Below, in pieces: positions 9,067 through 17,552 of a stretch of 64,000 bases of DNA (its first letter is position 1; each line of letters starts with the position of its first letter). This stretch comes from Mucilaginibacter sp. PAMB04168 (GTDB taxonomy: Bacteria > Bacteroidota > Bacteroidia > Sphingobacteriales > Sphingobacteriaceae). The notes under the pieces were generated by a model, which was given only the letters and a program-made list of their open reading frames with translations, was not told where the DNA came from and ran no database searches. The stretch is from contig NZ_CP155079.2 in NCBI RefSeq assembly GCF_039634365.2, positions 1,798,001 to 1,862,000 of the forward strand, given 5' to 3'. The translations under genes were made by a program, and so were the position numbers.

Positions 9067-10710
9067 ATGAATTTAAGTAAATACATACTCGGCTTGAGTC
9101 TTGCCAGTGCAACTGTACTCAACTGCGCCTATGCACAAAAAGCTAAGTTAGATGCTACAGTAGCGCAAGCCATGCAACAAGCAAACGCAAGCCAGCTTAA
9201 AGCTGATATAACCTATTTGGCCGATGATAAACTAAAAGGGCGGCAGCCGGGTACTGAAGGGTATAAGATGGCTGCCGACTATGTGGTAGAACGCTTGAAA
9301 GCTTACGGCGTACAGCCTGCCGGCGACAATGGCAGCTGGCTGCAGCAGGTAATTTTGCGCAAAACGTTAATTGTTGCGGGAGCGCAGGTTGGGCTGGCAA
9401 AAGGAACTGCCCAAATGGCCCTTACTTACGGTAAGGATATAATAGTCTCACCTAGCCCGGCTGAAAAAAGTGGAACGGTGAATGCCCTGCTTGTATTTGC
9501 CGGTTATGGCATTACCAACGCCGGTCAGCAGTACGATGATTATGCCGGCATTAATGTTAAGGGCAAGGCCGTGCTTATTATTCGTGGTGCGCCAGAAGCT
9601 TTTCCGTCATCAGAAGCATCACACAGTATGGACCAGGTTACTATACAAAAGAATGCTGCTGCGCATGGTGCCATCGCTGTAATTTTTGCCACAGCAGATA
9701 CCAGCCGGCGCATGATCTCTAACATTAACCGCCCAACCTACAGCGTGTTGGATGATAAAGGCAAAGTGGCCGTATCAGGAAGCTTTTATTCTACTCAGAT
9801 TAAGATGGTGGCCACATTGAGTTTAGGTACTTCCAAACAATTACTGGAAGCAGCCGGCAAAAATATGGCTGATGTTGTTGCTGGTTTGAAGAATGGTAAA
9901 CCGCAGTCGGCCGATTTAGGCTTTACGATACAAGGCGCATACCAAAGCACCTGGCAGGATGTAAACAGCTTTAACGTGGTGGGCAAAGTAACCGGCACCG
10001 ATGCCAGGCTGAAAAATGAGTACGTAGTACATAGTGCTCACCTTGACCATTTGGGTATTGGCCGCCCGGTTGAGGGCGACTCCTTGTACAACGGTGCTCA
10101 TGATAATGCCTCGGGCGTATCCAGCTTACTGCAGATTGCTAATATCTATTCGCACGTTAAGGTTAAGCCTGAGCGGTCGGTATTATTTGTACTGGTTACC
10201 GGCGAAGAACTGGGCGAATTAGGATCGGGTTACTTTGCTTTGCATCCAACAGTGCCTGTTAAAAGTATTGTGGCTGATGTAAATACCGACATGCCAACTA
10301 TCATAGCGCCGTTGCTTTCAGTTACGGCGTTAGGGGCGGAGCATTCTTCACTATCTAAGGTAGTTGATGAGGCGGCAGCCTATCTGGATCTTACTGTGGA
10401 GCCTGATCCTGAACCTAAAGAAAATCGTTTTGTGCGTAGCGACCAATATAGCTTTGTAAAGCAAGGCATACCGGCTTTGCACATTAAGTATGGCAGCCGT
10501 ACGCCCGACGGTAAAAATAACCTGAACGAGCTGGTAGGCAAATGGCGGGCAAAATATTACCACAAACCGCAAGACGATATAAATGGCATGTTCGATTTTG
10601 ATGCCGGTGCCAAGTATGCACGCCTCAATTTTTTAATAGGTTACCTGGTAGCCAACAACGCTGTACGCCCGGTATGGAATAAGGGTGATATTTTTGAAGT
10701 GAAAAGGTAG
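9067..10710 (+). CDS. Secreted M28-family zinc aminopeptidase with PA domain
   Basis: The 547-residue protein begins with a Sec signal peptide (cleavage near AYAQ-K, residue 24). Residues about 130-250 form a protease-associated (PA) insert. The M28 catalytic domain follows with the metal-binding set: VHSAHLDHLG (His near 325-328), NGAHDNASG (Asp346), VTGEELGELGS (Glu near 380), VNTDMP (Asp408) and a late HIKYG His. M28 enzymes use two zinc ions to remove N-terminal residues from peptides. A periplasmic or extracellular role in peptide scavenging is inferred. It is divergent from marR and seems to be transcribed alone. Confidence 0.92.
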   Translation: MNLSKYILGLSLASATVLNCAYAQKAKLDATVAQAMQQANASQLKADITYLADDKLKGRQPGTEGYKMAADYVVERLKAYGVQPAGDNGSWLQQVILRKTLIVAGAQVGLAKGTAQMALTYGKDIIVSPSPAEKSGTVNALLVFAGYGITNAGQQYDDYAGINVKGKAVLIIRGAPEAFPSSEASHSMDQVTIQKNAAAHGAIAVIFATADTSRRMISNINRPTYSVLDDKGKVAVSGSFYSTQIKMVATLSLGTSKQLLEAAGKNMADVVAGLKNGKPQSADLGFTIQGAYQSTWQDVNSFNVVGKVTGTDARLKNEYVVHSAHLDHLGIGRPVEGDSLYNGAHDNASGVSSLLQIANIYSHVKVKPERSVLFVLVTGEELGELGSGYFALHPTVPVKSIVADVNTDMPTIIAPLLSVTALGAEHSSLSKVVDEAAAYLDLTVEPDPEPKENRFVRSDQYSFVKQGIPALHIKYGSRTPDGKNNLNELVGKWRAKYYHKPQDDINGMFDFDAGAKYARLNFLIGYLVANNAVRPVWNKGDIFEVKR

Positions 10711-10764
10711 CATCCTCAATACCATCTGGTATCAGCAGCCAAAAGCATTAACATTAATAGTCTC

Positions 10765-10852
10765 CTGTCATCTCTCGGGTGCTAACAGGGATTTTTTCAG
10801 ATCAATTAACTAATCAACCTGAAAGATCTCTCACTGTAGCGCGAGATGACGG
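10765..10852. repeat. REP-like intergenic inverted repeat
   Basis: Imperfect terminal inverted repeats (about CTGTCATCTCTCGGG at 10765 and its near-complement ending at 10852) bracket an 88-bp intergenic block. The right side alone can fold again (ATCTC..GAGAT around 10826-10846). It lies in the gap between the convergent peptidase and PorP-like genes. I associate GTCATCTC..GAGAGATC blocks with repeated intergenic elements in Bacteroidota genomes, but only one copy was seen in this window. Confidence 0.5.
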
Positions 10853-10901
10853 GTCATATAAAAAACTTGGTGAATCAGTCTTTCGTTCCTGACTCTTTCG
10901 C

Positions 10902-11921
10902 CTACCAGGTGCGTCTCGGGCTGCTTACCTTGTAGCGGTTGTTGAGCAGTAGCGCCACCACAATTTCATGCGTGCCGTTACTTACGGTGCGCAGATTTGA
11001 GTTGGTGAAATCGTACGAGTAACCTAAATTAATTACCGTACTGATGTTAATACCCGCCATGGCGGCGTATGAATCATTATGACGGTATGAGCCGCCCACC
11101 CAAAGTTTGTTACTGAAGGCCAGTTTTAGATTCAAATCATAACTGGCGGGCGCCGGATCAACCAGTTTAAGCAATGCAGAAGGTAACAGCGTAATATCTT
11201 CATCCAAAAATATCTTAAACCCGCCTGTTATAAAATAATGCGGTACCGTTTTACTTTGGTTATAAACCGACTTGTTACCAAAAGTAAGGGTTTGTTTAAT
11301 AAGCTGCTGTACAGAAGCGCCCACGTAATAGTTGGATGAGTATGCCCATACACCTACACCCAAATCAGGTTTGAACTGGCTAGTATTGCCGTTGGCTATG
11401 GCAGGATCGTTAGCATTTTCGAGCACTATCTGGCTTACATCTAAGCTGATCCGGTTAATACCAGCCATAACACCTACTGACATGTTAAGTTGACTGGTTA
11501 AGCCTAAATGGAAAGCGTAAGTACCACTTATGGTAGTTTGTGTGATGGGGCCGGTCCTGTCAGATATGATCATGCCGCCTATGCCGTGGTGCGGCTCGGC
11601 CGAAAGATATTCTCGGGTATATTGGCGGCTTAGCGGGTTAAGGCTGTTATCAGCCATGCTGGTTGGATCGCCATCTATAAAATTCCGGCCCAGCGGCGCG
11701 TTAACCGAAATATAGCTCGTAGTAGGAGCGCCCTCAAGACCGGTCCACTGGCTGCGGTAGCCTGCTTTAAAATCGGTGTAGTTCTCAATGCCTGCTACAG
11801 CCGGATTAAGCAAATAGGTGTTAAAAATGTATTGTGTATACTGCGGCTTTTGCTGAGCCGAAAGTTTGAAGCAACATGCCAGTAGTATTACAATACCAGT
11901 AAAGATTTTTCTTGTTGCCAT
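10902..11921 (-). CDS. PorP/SprF-family type IX secretion-associated outer-membrane protein
   Basis: The 339-residue protein starts at the ATG at 11921 (MATRKIFTGIVILLACCFKLSAQ), which gives a proper signal peptide. A longer frame upstream exists but only overlaps the neighbour. After the signal comes the family hallmark QKPQYTQYIFNTYLLNPAVAG, then SQWTGLEGAPTT and alternating beta strands of an outer-membrane barrel. Family members anchor or help deliver partner proteins secreted by the type IX system. Its start codon overlaps the stop of the large upstream gene as TAATG, so translation is coupled. The partner relation is characteristic: SprF with SprB, PorP-like with large type B-sorted proteins. 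Confidence 0.93.
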   Translation of the reverse strand: MATRKIFTGIVILLACCFKLSAQQKPQYTQYIFNTYLLNPAVAGIENYTDFKAGYRSQWTGLEGAPTTSYISVNAPLGRNFIDGDPTSMADNSLNPLSRQYTREYLSAEPHHGIGGMIISDRTGPITQTTISGTYAFHLGLTSQLNMSVGVMAGINRISLDVSQIVLENANDPAIANGNTSQFKPDLGVGVWAYSSNYYVGASVQQLIKQTLTFGNKSVYNQSKTVPHYFITGGFKIFLDEDITLLPSALLKLVDPAPASYDLNLKLAFSNKLWVGGSYRHNDSYAAMAGINISTVINLGYSYDFTNSNLRTVSNGTHEIVVALLLNNRYKVSSPRRTW

Positions 11922-14900
11922 TACCGTATAATAGTCACAGGACCTGATAGCACAGGCTTGCCATTTTTTAAATTGATGATATAATAGTAAGTGGCTGCAG
12001 GTAAATCCGAACCATTGTAGCGTCCATCCCACGGCACCGGGTAGCCTATAGAGTTAAATACTTTCGAGCCGTTCCGGTTAAATACCTCCACGGTAGCTTT
12101 TGGATAAGCTTCCATATTTGGAATTTTCCAAAAGTCGTTGTTTCCGTCGCCATTGGGTGTGAAGGTGTTAAAAATAACAGGCGATGCAATAACATTAATA
12201 TTAAAATAAGCATAAGCAACGCAGCCATTGCCCGATGTAACAGTAAGCAGGTATTTGGTATCGGCTGCCGGACTGGCAATCGGGCTCATAACATTATTTT
12301 GATTTAATCCCAATCTGGGTGTCCATACATAGGTAAGCGGCGACCGGTTGAGTGACACCACCAGCGGATCTATAGCAACCTGCTCGCCTAAGTTAACGGT
12401 TATATCGCGTTTGCCGGTAATAACTGGCGTAGGGTAAACTACAATACTGAATTTTTCCTGATAGGTACATGATGTACCATCGGTAGTAAAAGTGTAAGTT
12501 ATTTCGTGGGTGCCTGGTCCGGCTGCTTTAGGGTTAAACTCACCGGCAGGCGATACACCCGGGCCTGTAAATACGCCTGTGCCGGTGTATATGGTTTTGT
12601 TCTCGCCAAACTGCGTTGGCAAACTTTCCTGGCATATATCGGCCGCATGGGTAAGGGTAATAAGAGGATTGGCATTTACCGTTACTGTGTTGGTATAAAC
12701 ATCCCTGCAATCGTCACCGCCCGAATAAACTTCTACATAAATGCGATAGGTTTTAGTTGCAGGCGTATTAAACATGGGGTACTGATGCAGAAACTTTTTA
12801 TCGGCAGGTATAGGCAAATGGTCTTTGTCATATATCTCCATGTTAGTTCTGTCGCCGTCGTAATCGTAATAGACTATGTATTTGGTGATATTGCCAACAT
12901 CGGCCACATATGATTCACTTTCAATAACCAGATTATCGGTGCTGCAAATCTGCGCAGGGAATTTAATAACAGCCTTGGGCTGTGAACCGTTCACCACAAA
13001 ATCTTGTGTAAGTTCGGTTACGCAGCCGTATAGGGAGGTCACTTTTAATTTAACCTTATACGGATTGTCAATGCCCCGTACCTGCGTGTAACGGTGGCTT
13101 ACCTGCTTGCCAGACACAACATTGGGATTTGCCGCTGTGGCATTCGGATCGCCAAAATCCCACTGGTAAGTAAAACCGGCCTCTGTACCGTCTGATATGG
13201 TACTGGTGCTGGTAAAGGTAGCTGCATTTTGTATACAGGCATCGGGCAGGTTAAAGCTAACTAAGGGTAGCGCGTGCACGCTCACCACCTTGGTTAACGT
13301 ATTTGTACAGCCTTTGTCTGTAGTAATTTGCAGGCTTATGTTGTAGTCGCGTAGGTCGGTAAATGTATGTGTAAAGGGTGCCGCCGTTGTTTTTATTTCG
13401 GTTGTACCATCGTCAAAAGTCCACTTCCATTCGGTAATGTTGCCTTCATTAGCGGCGGAAAGGTCCGTAAAGGTTACTTCCTTGCCCTGGCAGTCGGGCG
13501 AGGTAAATTGGAATGCCACGGTTGGGTTTTTATTGACATGCACAACTTTGGTTATAGTTGGCGATTCGCACCCATTCTCGTTAACAACAGTAAGTTTTAC
13601 AGTATAATCACCACCGCGGGTATAGGTATGTTGAGGACTTGGTAAAATAGATGTGTTTGGATTACCAGTGGTAGCAAAGCCGTCGCCAAAATCCCATTGC
13701 CAGCTTGTGATAATGCTTCCTGCGGCGTCAGACTCATCGGTAAACTGTAGCGTGCTGCCTGCGCAGTTATTTACAGGCGGTGTAAAGTTGGCCACCGGGT
13801 AGTTGGCAATGTTGAAATTAAAGTCGACAATTTTTTCGGAACCGCAATCGGTACTGGTAACTAACGGGAGCGTTACAGTTGCCGACGCGGTGAAGTTTCC
13901 GGTAGGGTAAGTAACGGTGCGAACAAAGCGATAGGTGTACAAAACGGTGCCATCAGGCAGTGCCTCATTCTTAAAAAAGGCAGGATTGTTTTGTGTAACC
14001 GGTGCCGAACCATCAGCCGGGTTCCAAAGTATCTTTGTGGGTTGGTAGGGTACGGTGAGTTGTAAATAATAAGGCACGCCTGTACAACCCAGCAGTTGCG
14101 AGCTGCTGCTTGCCAAGCCATTCAGCGTAATAAATTCGTTTAAGTTTAACAAATTGGTGCCCGCTGCATAACCGTATGATTCGGCCTGACCAAAACCGTA
14201 AGCAATGGCGTTAAAACTTTCGGCAGCATTAATGGTGTGCTGGCCACTTGATACACCTATTTGTGCATAGGAGTAAACAGAGTTAGGTATATCTGTAAAA
14301 TCACTTCCGCGCGAAACTCCATCAAGTGTGAAAGATGATTTAGCAGCGGTTGGAATAATGATATTAATATAGTTGGCTGTAATAGCAAATGCGCTGGGAG
14401 AATATAACGTTATTCTTCTTAATCCCTGTTCTACAGGCGGTAAGTAGATCATTTCGGGGTCGCCTGCTGCTTCTATAACGGCTATTGGCGCTCCGGCTGC
14501 ATTTATACCATTATTTTGTGTTACCGCATACTGCACCACTTGTATTGGCTTGTCGGATTTGATAACCTTTACAGCGTTGACATTGTCTTGGTTTAAATTA
14601 TTAAACTGGTAATAAGCGATGGAGCCAGCCGTGCTGGTAGGTGTAACCGGCGAGCCATTAATGGTAACGTTTGCCGTAGGATCACTGTAAATCACCCTGA
14701 CGATATCATAAGCACGACCCTTTAATGGTGCCGCAATAAAGTTTTTGCCCCAAACAGCAGTTGGGTAAACCTGCTGGAACAGGTTGTCTGAAGATCCGTT
14801 AGTAGACTCGCCGATCCTGATTTTGCTGCTGCCGGAGAAAACCGCTATCTTTTTACAGTCGCCGGTTGCGCTAGCTACAGATAATATGCGTGTTCCGGTT

Positions 14901-15541
14901 AAGTCATTAGGCGACGTGCCCTGATATACATCGCCTTTATTTAAGAGGATTTCATACAACTGCCCGGCCTGATACTTAGTAACATTGGTATTACCAGTCC
15001 TTTCTACAATATTAGCAGAAGGAATTATCTGCACACGTGTACCGTCCTCCGTTGCTATGATTGCAAACGTTGAAAAGGCCGGTTCTTGGTTAGACCGCTG
15101 TGTAAAGTTAATTGAATAGTAATCCTTGTTTAAGGAATTTACGGGCAACAGCAATGTTGCGCCCGATACATTGCGATCGTAAATATGCGCATATACCGCA
15201 ACAGGCAGGGTAGAGGTTATATGTATTCCCTTTTTATTGCCCGGGCCACCACTGTATTCTGTATTGCCAAGGTAAGCTAATGAGGGGATATCAACGGTTT
15301 TAACTGTGTTAGCAGCAATGGATTCGGCTAAAACTACGGTACCATCGGCCAGTTCTACTTTAAAGTCGGTAGCAGCATCGGCGCTTATGTAAAGGCTCAT
15401 GCGGCTTGCTGTGCCGTTGATATGCGCCATGTAGGCTGTCCAAAACTCGGTGCCCTTGTTGCTTTGACCAAGCACATATAAGTTAGCACACAAAAGGCTT
15501 GCAAAAAATACAAATACACAAATAAGCCTGGGTATGCTCAC
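11921..15541 (-). CDS. Large secreted PKD-repeat protein with T9SS type B sorting domain
   Basis: The 1206-residue protein has a signal peptide (residues about 1-26), then QSNKGTEFWTAYMAHI opening an IgGFc-binding-like N-terminal region (about 27-470). Several PKD-type Ig repeats follow (about 590-900), visible through WQWDFGDG, WKWTFDDG and YQWDFGDP. The C-terminal 90 residues are a gliding-motility-type (type B) sorting signal: FNTFTPNGDGNNDFW, VEVFNRNGSKVF, PWDGRYNG and the closing PVTIIR. It is predicted to cross the outer membrane by type IX secretion and stay on the surface as an adhesin-like protein. The PorP/SprF-like gene is coupled directly downstream. Confidence 0.93.
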   Translation of the reverse strand: MSIPRLICVFVFFASLLCANLYVLGQSNKGTEFWTAYMAHINGTASRMSLYISADAATDFKVELADGTVVLAESIAANTVKTVDIPSLAYLGNTEYSGGPGNKKGIHITSTLPVAVYAHIYDRNVSGATLLLPVNSLNKDYYSINFTQRSNQEPAFSTFAIIATEDGTRVQIIPSANIVERTGNTNVTKYQAGQLYEILLNKGDVYQGTSPNDLTGTRILSVASATGDCKKIAVFSGSSKIRIGESTNGSSDNLFQQVYPTAVWGKNFIAAPLKGRAYDIVRVIYSDPTANVTINGSPVTPTSTAGSIAYYQFNNLNQDNVNAVKVIKSDKPIQVVQYAVTQNNGINAAGAPIAVIEAAGDPEMIYLPPVEQGLRRITLYSPSAFAITANYINIIIPTAAKSSFTLDGVSRGSDFTDIPNSVYSYAQIGVSSGQHTINAAESFNAIAYGFGQAESYGYAAGTNLLNLNEFITLNGLASSSSQLLGCTGVPYYLQLTVPYQPTKILWNPADGSAPVTQNNPAFFKNEALPDGTVLYTYRFVRTVTYPTGNFTASATVTLPLVTSTDCGSEKIVDFNFNIANYPVANFTPPVNNCAGSTLQFTDESDAAGSIITSWQWDFGDGFATTGNPNTSILPSPQHTYTRGGDYTVKLTVVNENGCESPTITKVVHVNKNPTVAFQFTSPDCQGKEVTFTDLSAANEGNITEWKWTFDDGTTEIKTTAAPFTHTFTDLRDYNISLQITTDKGCTNTLTKVVSVHALPLVSFNLPDACIQNAATFTSTSTISDGTEAGFTYQWDFGDPNATAANPNVVSGKQVSHRYTQVRGIDNPYKVKLKVTSLYGCVTELTQDFVVNGSQPKAVIKFPAQICSTDNLVIESESYVADVGNITKYIVYYDYDGDRTNMEIYDKDHLPIPADKKFLHQYPMFNTPATKTYRIYVEVYSGGDDCRDVYTNTVTVNANPLITLTHAADICQESLPTQFGENKTIYTGTGVFTGPGVSPAGEFNPKAAGPGTHEITYTFTTDGTSCTYQEKFSIVVYPTPVITGKRDITVNLGEQVAIDPLVVSLNRSPLTYVWTPRLGLNQNNVMSPIASPAADTKYLLTVTSGNGCVAYAYFNINVIASPVIFNTFTPNGDGNNDFWKIPNMEAYPKATVEVFNRNGSKVFNSIGYPVPWDGRYNGSDLPAATYYYIINLKNGKPVLSGPVTIIR

Positions 15542-15928
15542 AACAGTATAAATTGATTATTAGGTGGCTTTATTTTTTGTGAAATATCGATTTTAAAAAT
15601 ACATAAATAATTGAATGTAAAAATACATGGGCAGATAAATACCTCATTTATACTGTTAAATACACTAACATTTTTTATTATTAATGTCTATTACCCGGCA
15701 AAAGGTGGTTATTAAATTCTACTCTCCCCGGTAAGCAATTCCCCAAGCGCGTAAATTATAAACCTGTATTTCGCTAAAAGTAAATTTAGTTGTGAAGCAA
15801 ATAGCTGTATCTCAATCGTAATTAATCTCGTAGAAAGCGTTTTAAACTATGTGGCAAAAATTTTGTCATGATTACCATGCAGATTTTTTAAATTTGCGGC
15901 CCTAATTTATTTAAAAACTAAAGATTAA
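15542..15928. other. Gene-free AT-rich divergent intergenic region
   Basis: Together with the leader to 15965 this stretch of 424 bp separates the surface-protein gene (minus) from the MFS gene (plus). No open frame with coding character was seen. It holds a TAAATTTG -7 element at 15889-15896 for the rightward gene, with a TTTG 23 bp upstream (longer than the usual 19). The predicted leader structure follows at 15929-15960. Confidence 0.6.
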
Positions 15929-15960
15929 ACTCAAGTAAGCGCTTTGAGTATATGGCGCTT
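15929..15960 (+). promoter_or_regulatory. Candidate H-type RNA pseudoknot in the MFS leader
   Basis: Stem 1 pairs ACTCAA (15929-15934) with TTGAGT (15944-15949). Stem 2 pairs AAGCGC in the stem-1 loop (15937-15942) with GCGCTT (15955-15960). Loops are 2, 1 and 5 nt, which is sterically well suited to a compact pseudoknot. Stem 2 runs straight into seven T residues and the ATG at 15966, and no Shine-Dalgarno is seen. Alternatively stem 2 plus the T-run is a terminator-like hairpin. This is a prediction by eye and the stems are only 6 bp. Confidence 0.45.
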
Positions 15961-15965
15961 TTTTT

Positions 15966-17477
15966 ATGAACTTACGTCCTTCTGAATTTTTAGCCGATAG
16001 CCAGGTAAAAAAAGGCTTAAACATGGTAATGGCCGATGGTATGACCTCTGAGGCCATGGTAGTATTTACCAGTGGTACCTTTTTAACGGCTATGGCTGTT
16101 AATATGGGTGCTACCAACTTTCAACTGGGCTTGTTTGCGGCCCTTCCAACTTTTACAACCGTATTTCAGCTGTTCTCTATTTGGATGGTGCGGCGCTTCA
16201 ATAACCGGCGTGTTATTACGGCGTTGTTTAACTTTTTAGCACGGTTGCCCATACTGGCTATTGGTATTATTCCTTTTGTGTTTAGTAGGGGTACCAGTAT
16301 ACAAGTATTGTTGCTGATGCTGTTTTTTCAGCACGTGTTTGGCGATATAGCTGGCGCCAGCTGGAATTCTTGGATCAAGGACCTGGTTCCGGGCCAGCAG
16401 TTGGGCGCTTTTTTTTCGCGCCGCAGCCGTATGGCACAAGTGCTTAACGTTACGCTGAGCCTTACCACAGCTATAGGTATAGATTATATTAAGGTGCATT
16501 ATCCGCAACAGGAAATACTAACTTATCATATCCTTTTTCTGTTAGGTGGCGCATTGGGTTTGGCCAGTGTGGCATTCCTGTTGCGAACGCCCGAGCCACA
16601 GGCACAAGTGATGGATGACCGCCTGCTGAAACTTTTTGGCAAGCCACTTAAGAACAAGAACTTCAAAAACCTGCTCATTTTTAATTCGTTCTGGGCATTT
16701 GCGTTAAACCTGGCTACGCCGTTCTTTTCGGTATTTATGCTCAAAACTATAGGTTTGCCTTTGTCGTACATCATTGGGCTGGGTATATTAGGGCAAATAA
16801 GCGGCATACTTTCTTTAAAGATATGGGGCAATTATTCGGATTGGTTCAGCAATAAAACCATCATCAGCATTTGTGCGCCTTTATACATCACCTGCATACT
16901 GGCATTTGCTTTTGTAGGTATGCCCGAGTCAAAACTGGTATCTGTTTTAATGCTGATTGCCATTCATGTGTTTAGCGGTGTGGCCACAGCCGGTATTAAT
17001 TTGGCGTTAAGCAACATTGGTTTTAAGCTAGCGCCCAAGCATGAGTCTATTGTTTACATCTCCACCAAGAACATGTTTGTGGCTTTCTTCTCTACCATTG
17101 CGCCCATGCTGGGCGGTTTAATGGCCGATTTTTTTGCTACGCACCCTTTCACCTGGAACATGCAGTTTAGTACGGCGGCACAAACACAAAATATAACCGT
17201 GTTAAATTTGCAAGGCTGGAACTACTTTTTTATCATCGGGGGCCTGCTGGCTTTGAGCTCATTGCGCTTTTTAAGCAAAATTAAAGAGGAAGGAGAGGTT
17301 GATAAAGATGTTGTGGTAACACACATGCAGGTACGTTTCCGTAGCAGAGTACGTTACAACCTGGGCCGTGAAGTAACCAATAGTATCTATCATCCATCTG
17401 CTACCATGAAACGTAAAGTGGTAAAGATGATGAAATACCGTAAGCAGCGCCGCGAGTTTTTACGCAATACGGCATAA
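15966..17477 (+). CDS. MFS transporter, 12 transmembrane helices
   Basis: The 503-residue integral membrane protein has about 12 hydrophobic segments in two halves and a long basic C-terminal tail (about 440-503) rich in Arg and Lys. The loop between helices 2 and 3 carries VRRFNNRRV, the usual basic MFS loop. A short DxxxG-like region and SWIKDLVPGQQLGAFFSRRS suggest the VanZ/UMF-like or PucC-like MFS types, but the substrate cannot be assigned. It starts directly after a hairpin and T-run, so translation initiation may be controlled by leader structure. It is monocistronic, ending at a strong bidirectional terminator. Confidence 0.85.
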   Translation: MNLRPSEFLADSQVKKGLNMVMADGMTSEAMVVFTSGTFLTAMAVNMGATNFQLGLFAALPTFTTVFQLFSIWMVRRFNNRRVITALFNFLARLPILAIGIIPFVFSRGTSIQVLLLMLFFQHVFGDIAGASWNSWIKDLVPGQQLGAFFSRRSRMAQVLNVTLSLTTAIGIDYIKVHYPQQEILTYHILFLLGGALGLASVAFLLRTPEPQAQVMDDRLLKLFGKPLKNKNFKNLLIFNSFWAFALNLATPFFSVFMLKTIGLPLSYIIGLGILGQISGILSLKIWGNYSDWFSNKTIISICAPLYITCILAFAFVGMPESKLVSVLMLIAIHVFSGVATAGINLALSNIGFKLAPKHESIVYISTKNMFVAFFSTIAPMLGGLMADFFATHPFTWNMQFSTAAQTQNITVLNLQGWNYFFIIGGLLALSSLRFLSKIKEEGEVDKDVVVTHMQVRFRSRVRYNLGREVTNSIYHPSATMKRKVVKMMKYRKQRREFLRNTA

Positions 17478-17496
17478 GGCTTTTAAATACTTAGTA

Positions 17497-17533
17497 AAAA
17501 AGGCGACCTGAATAAACACCAGGTCGCCTTTTT
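17497..17533. terminator. Bidirectional rho-independent terminator
   Basis: AAAAAGGCGACCTG pairs perfectly with CAGGTCGCCTTTTT around a 9-nt loop. It lies between the convergent MFS and GH3 genes and serves both. Confidence 0.93.
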
Positions 17534-17552
17534 ATTCACACTTAAAATGAGA

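Noticed and set aside
12046..12913. Several frames inside the PKD-repeat gene, some over 100 codons
   Set aside because: They run in alternative frames over recognised PKD and sorting domains and lack any family feature.
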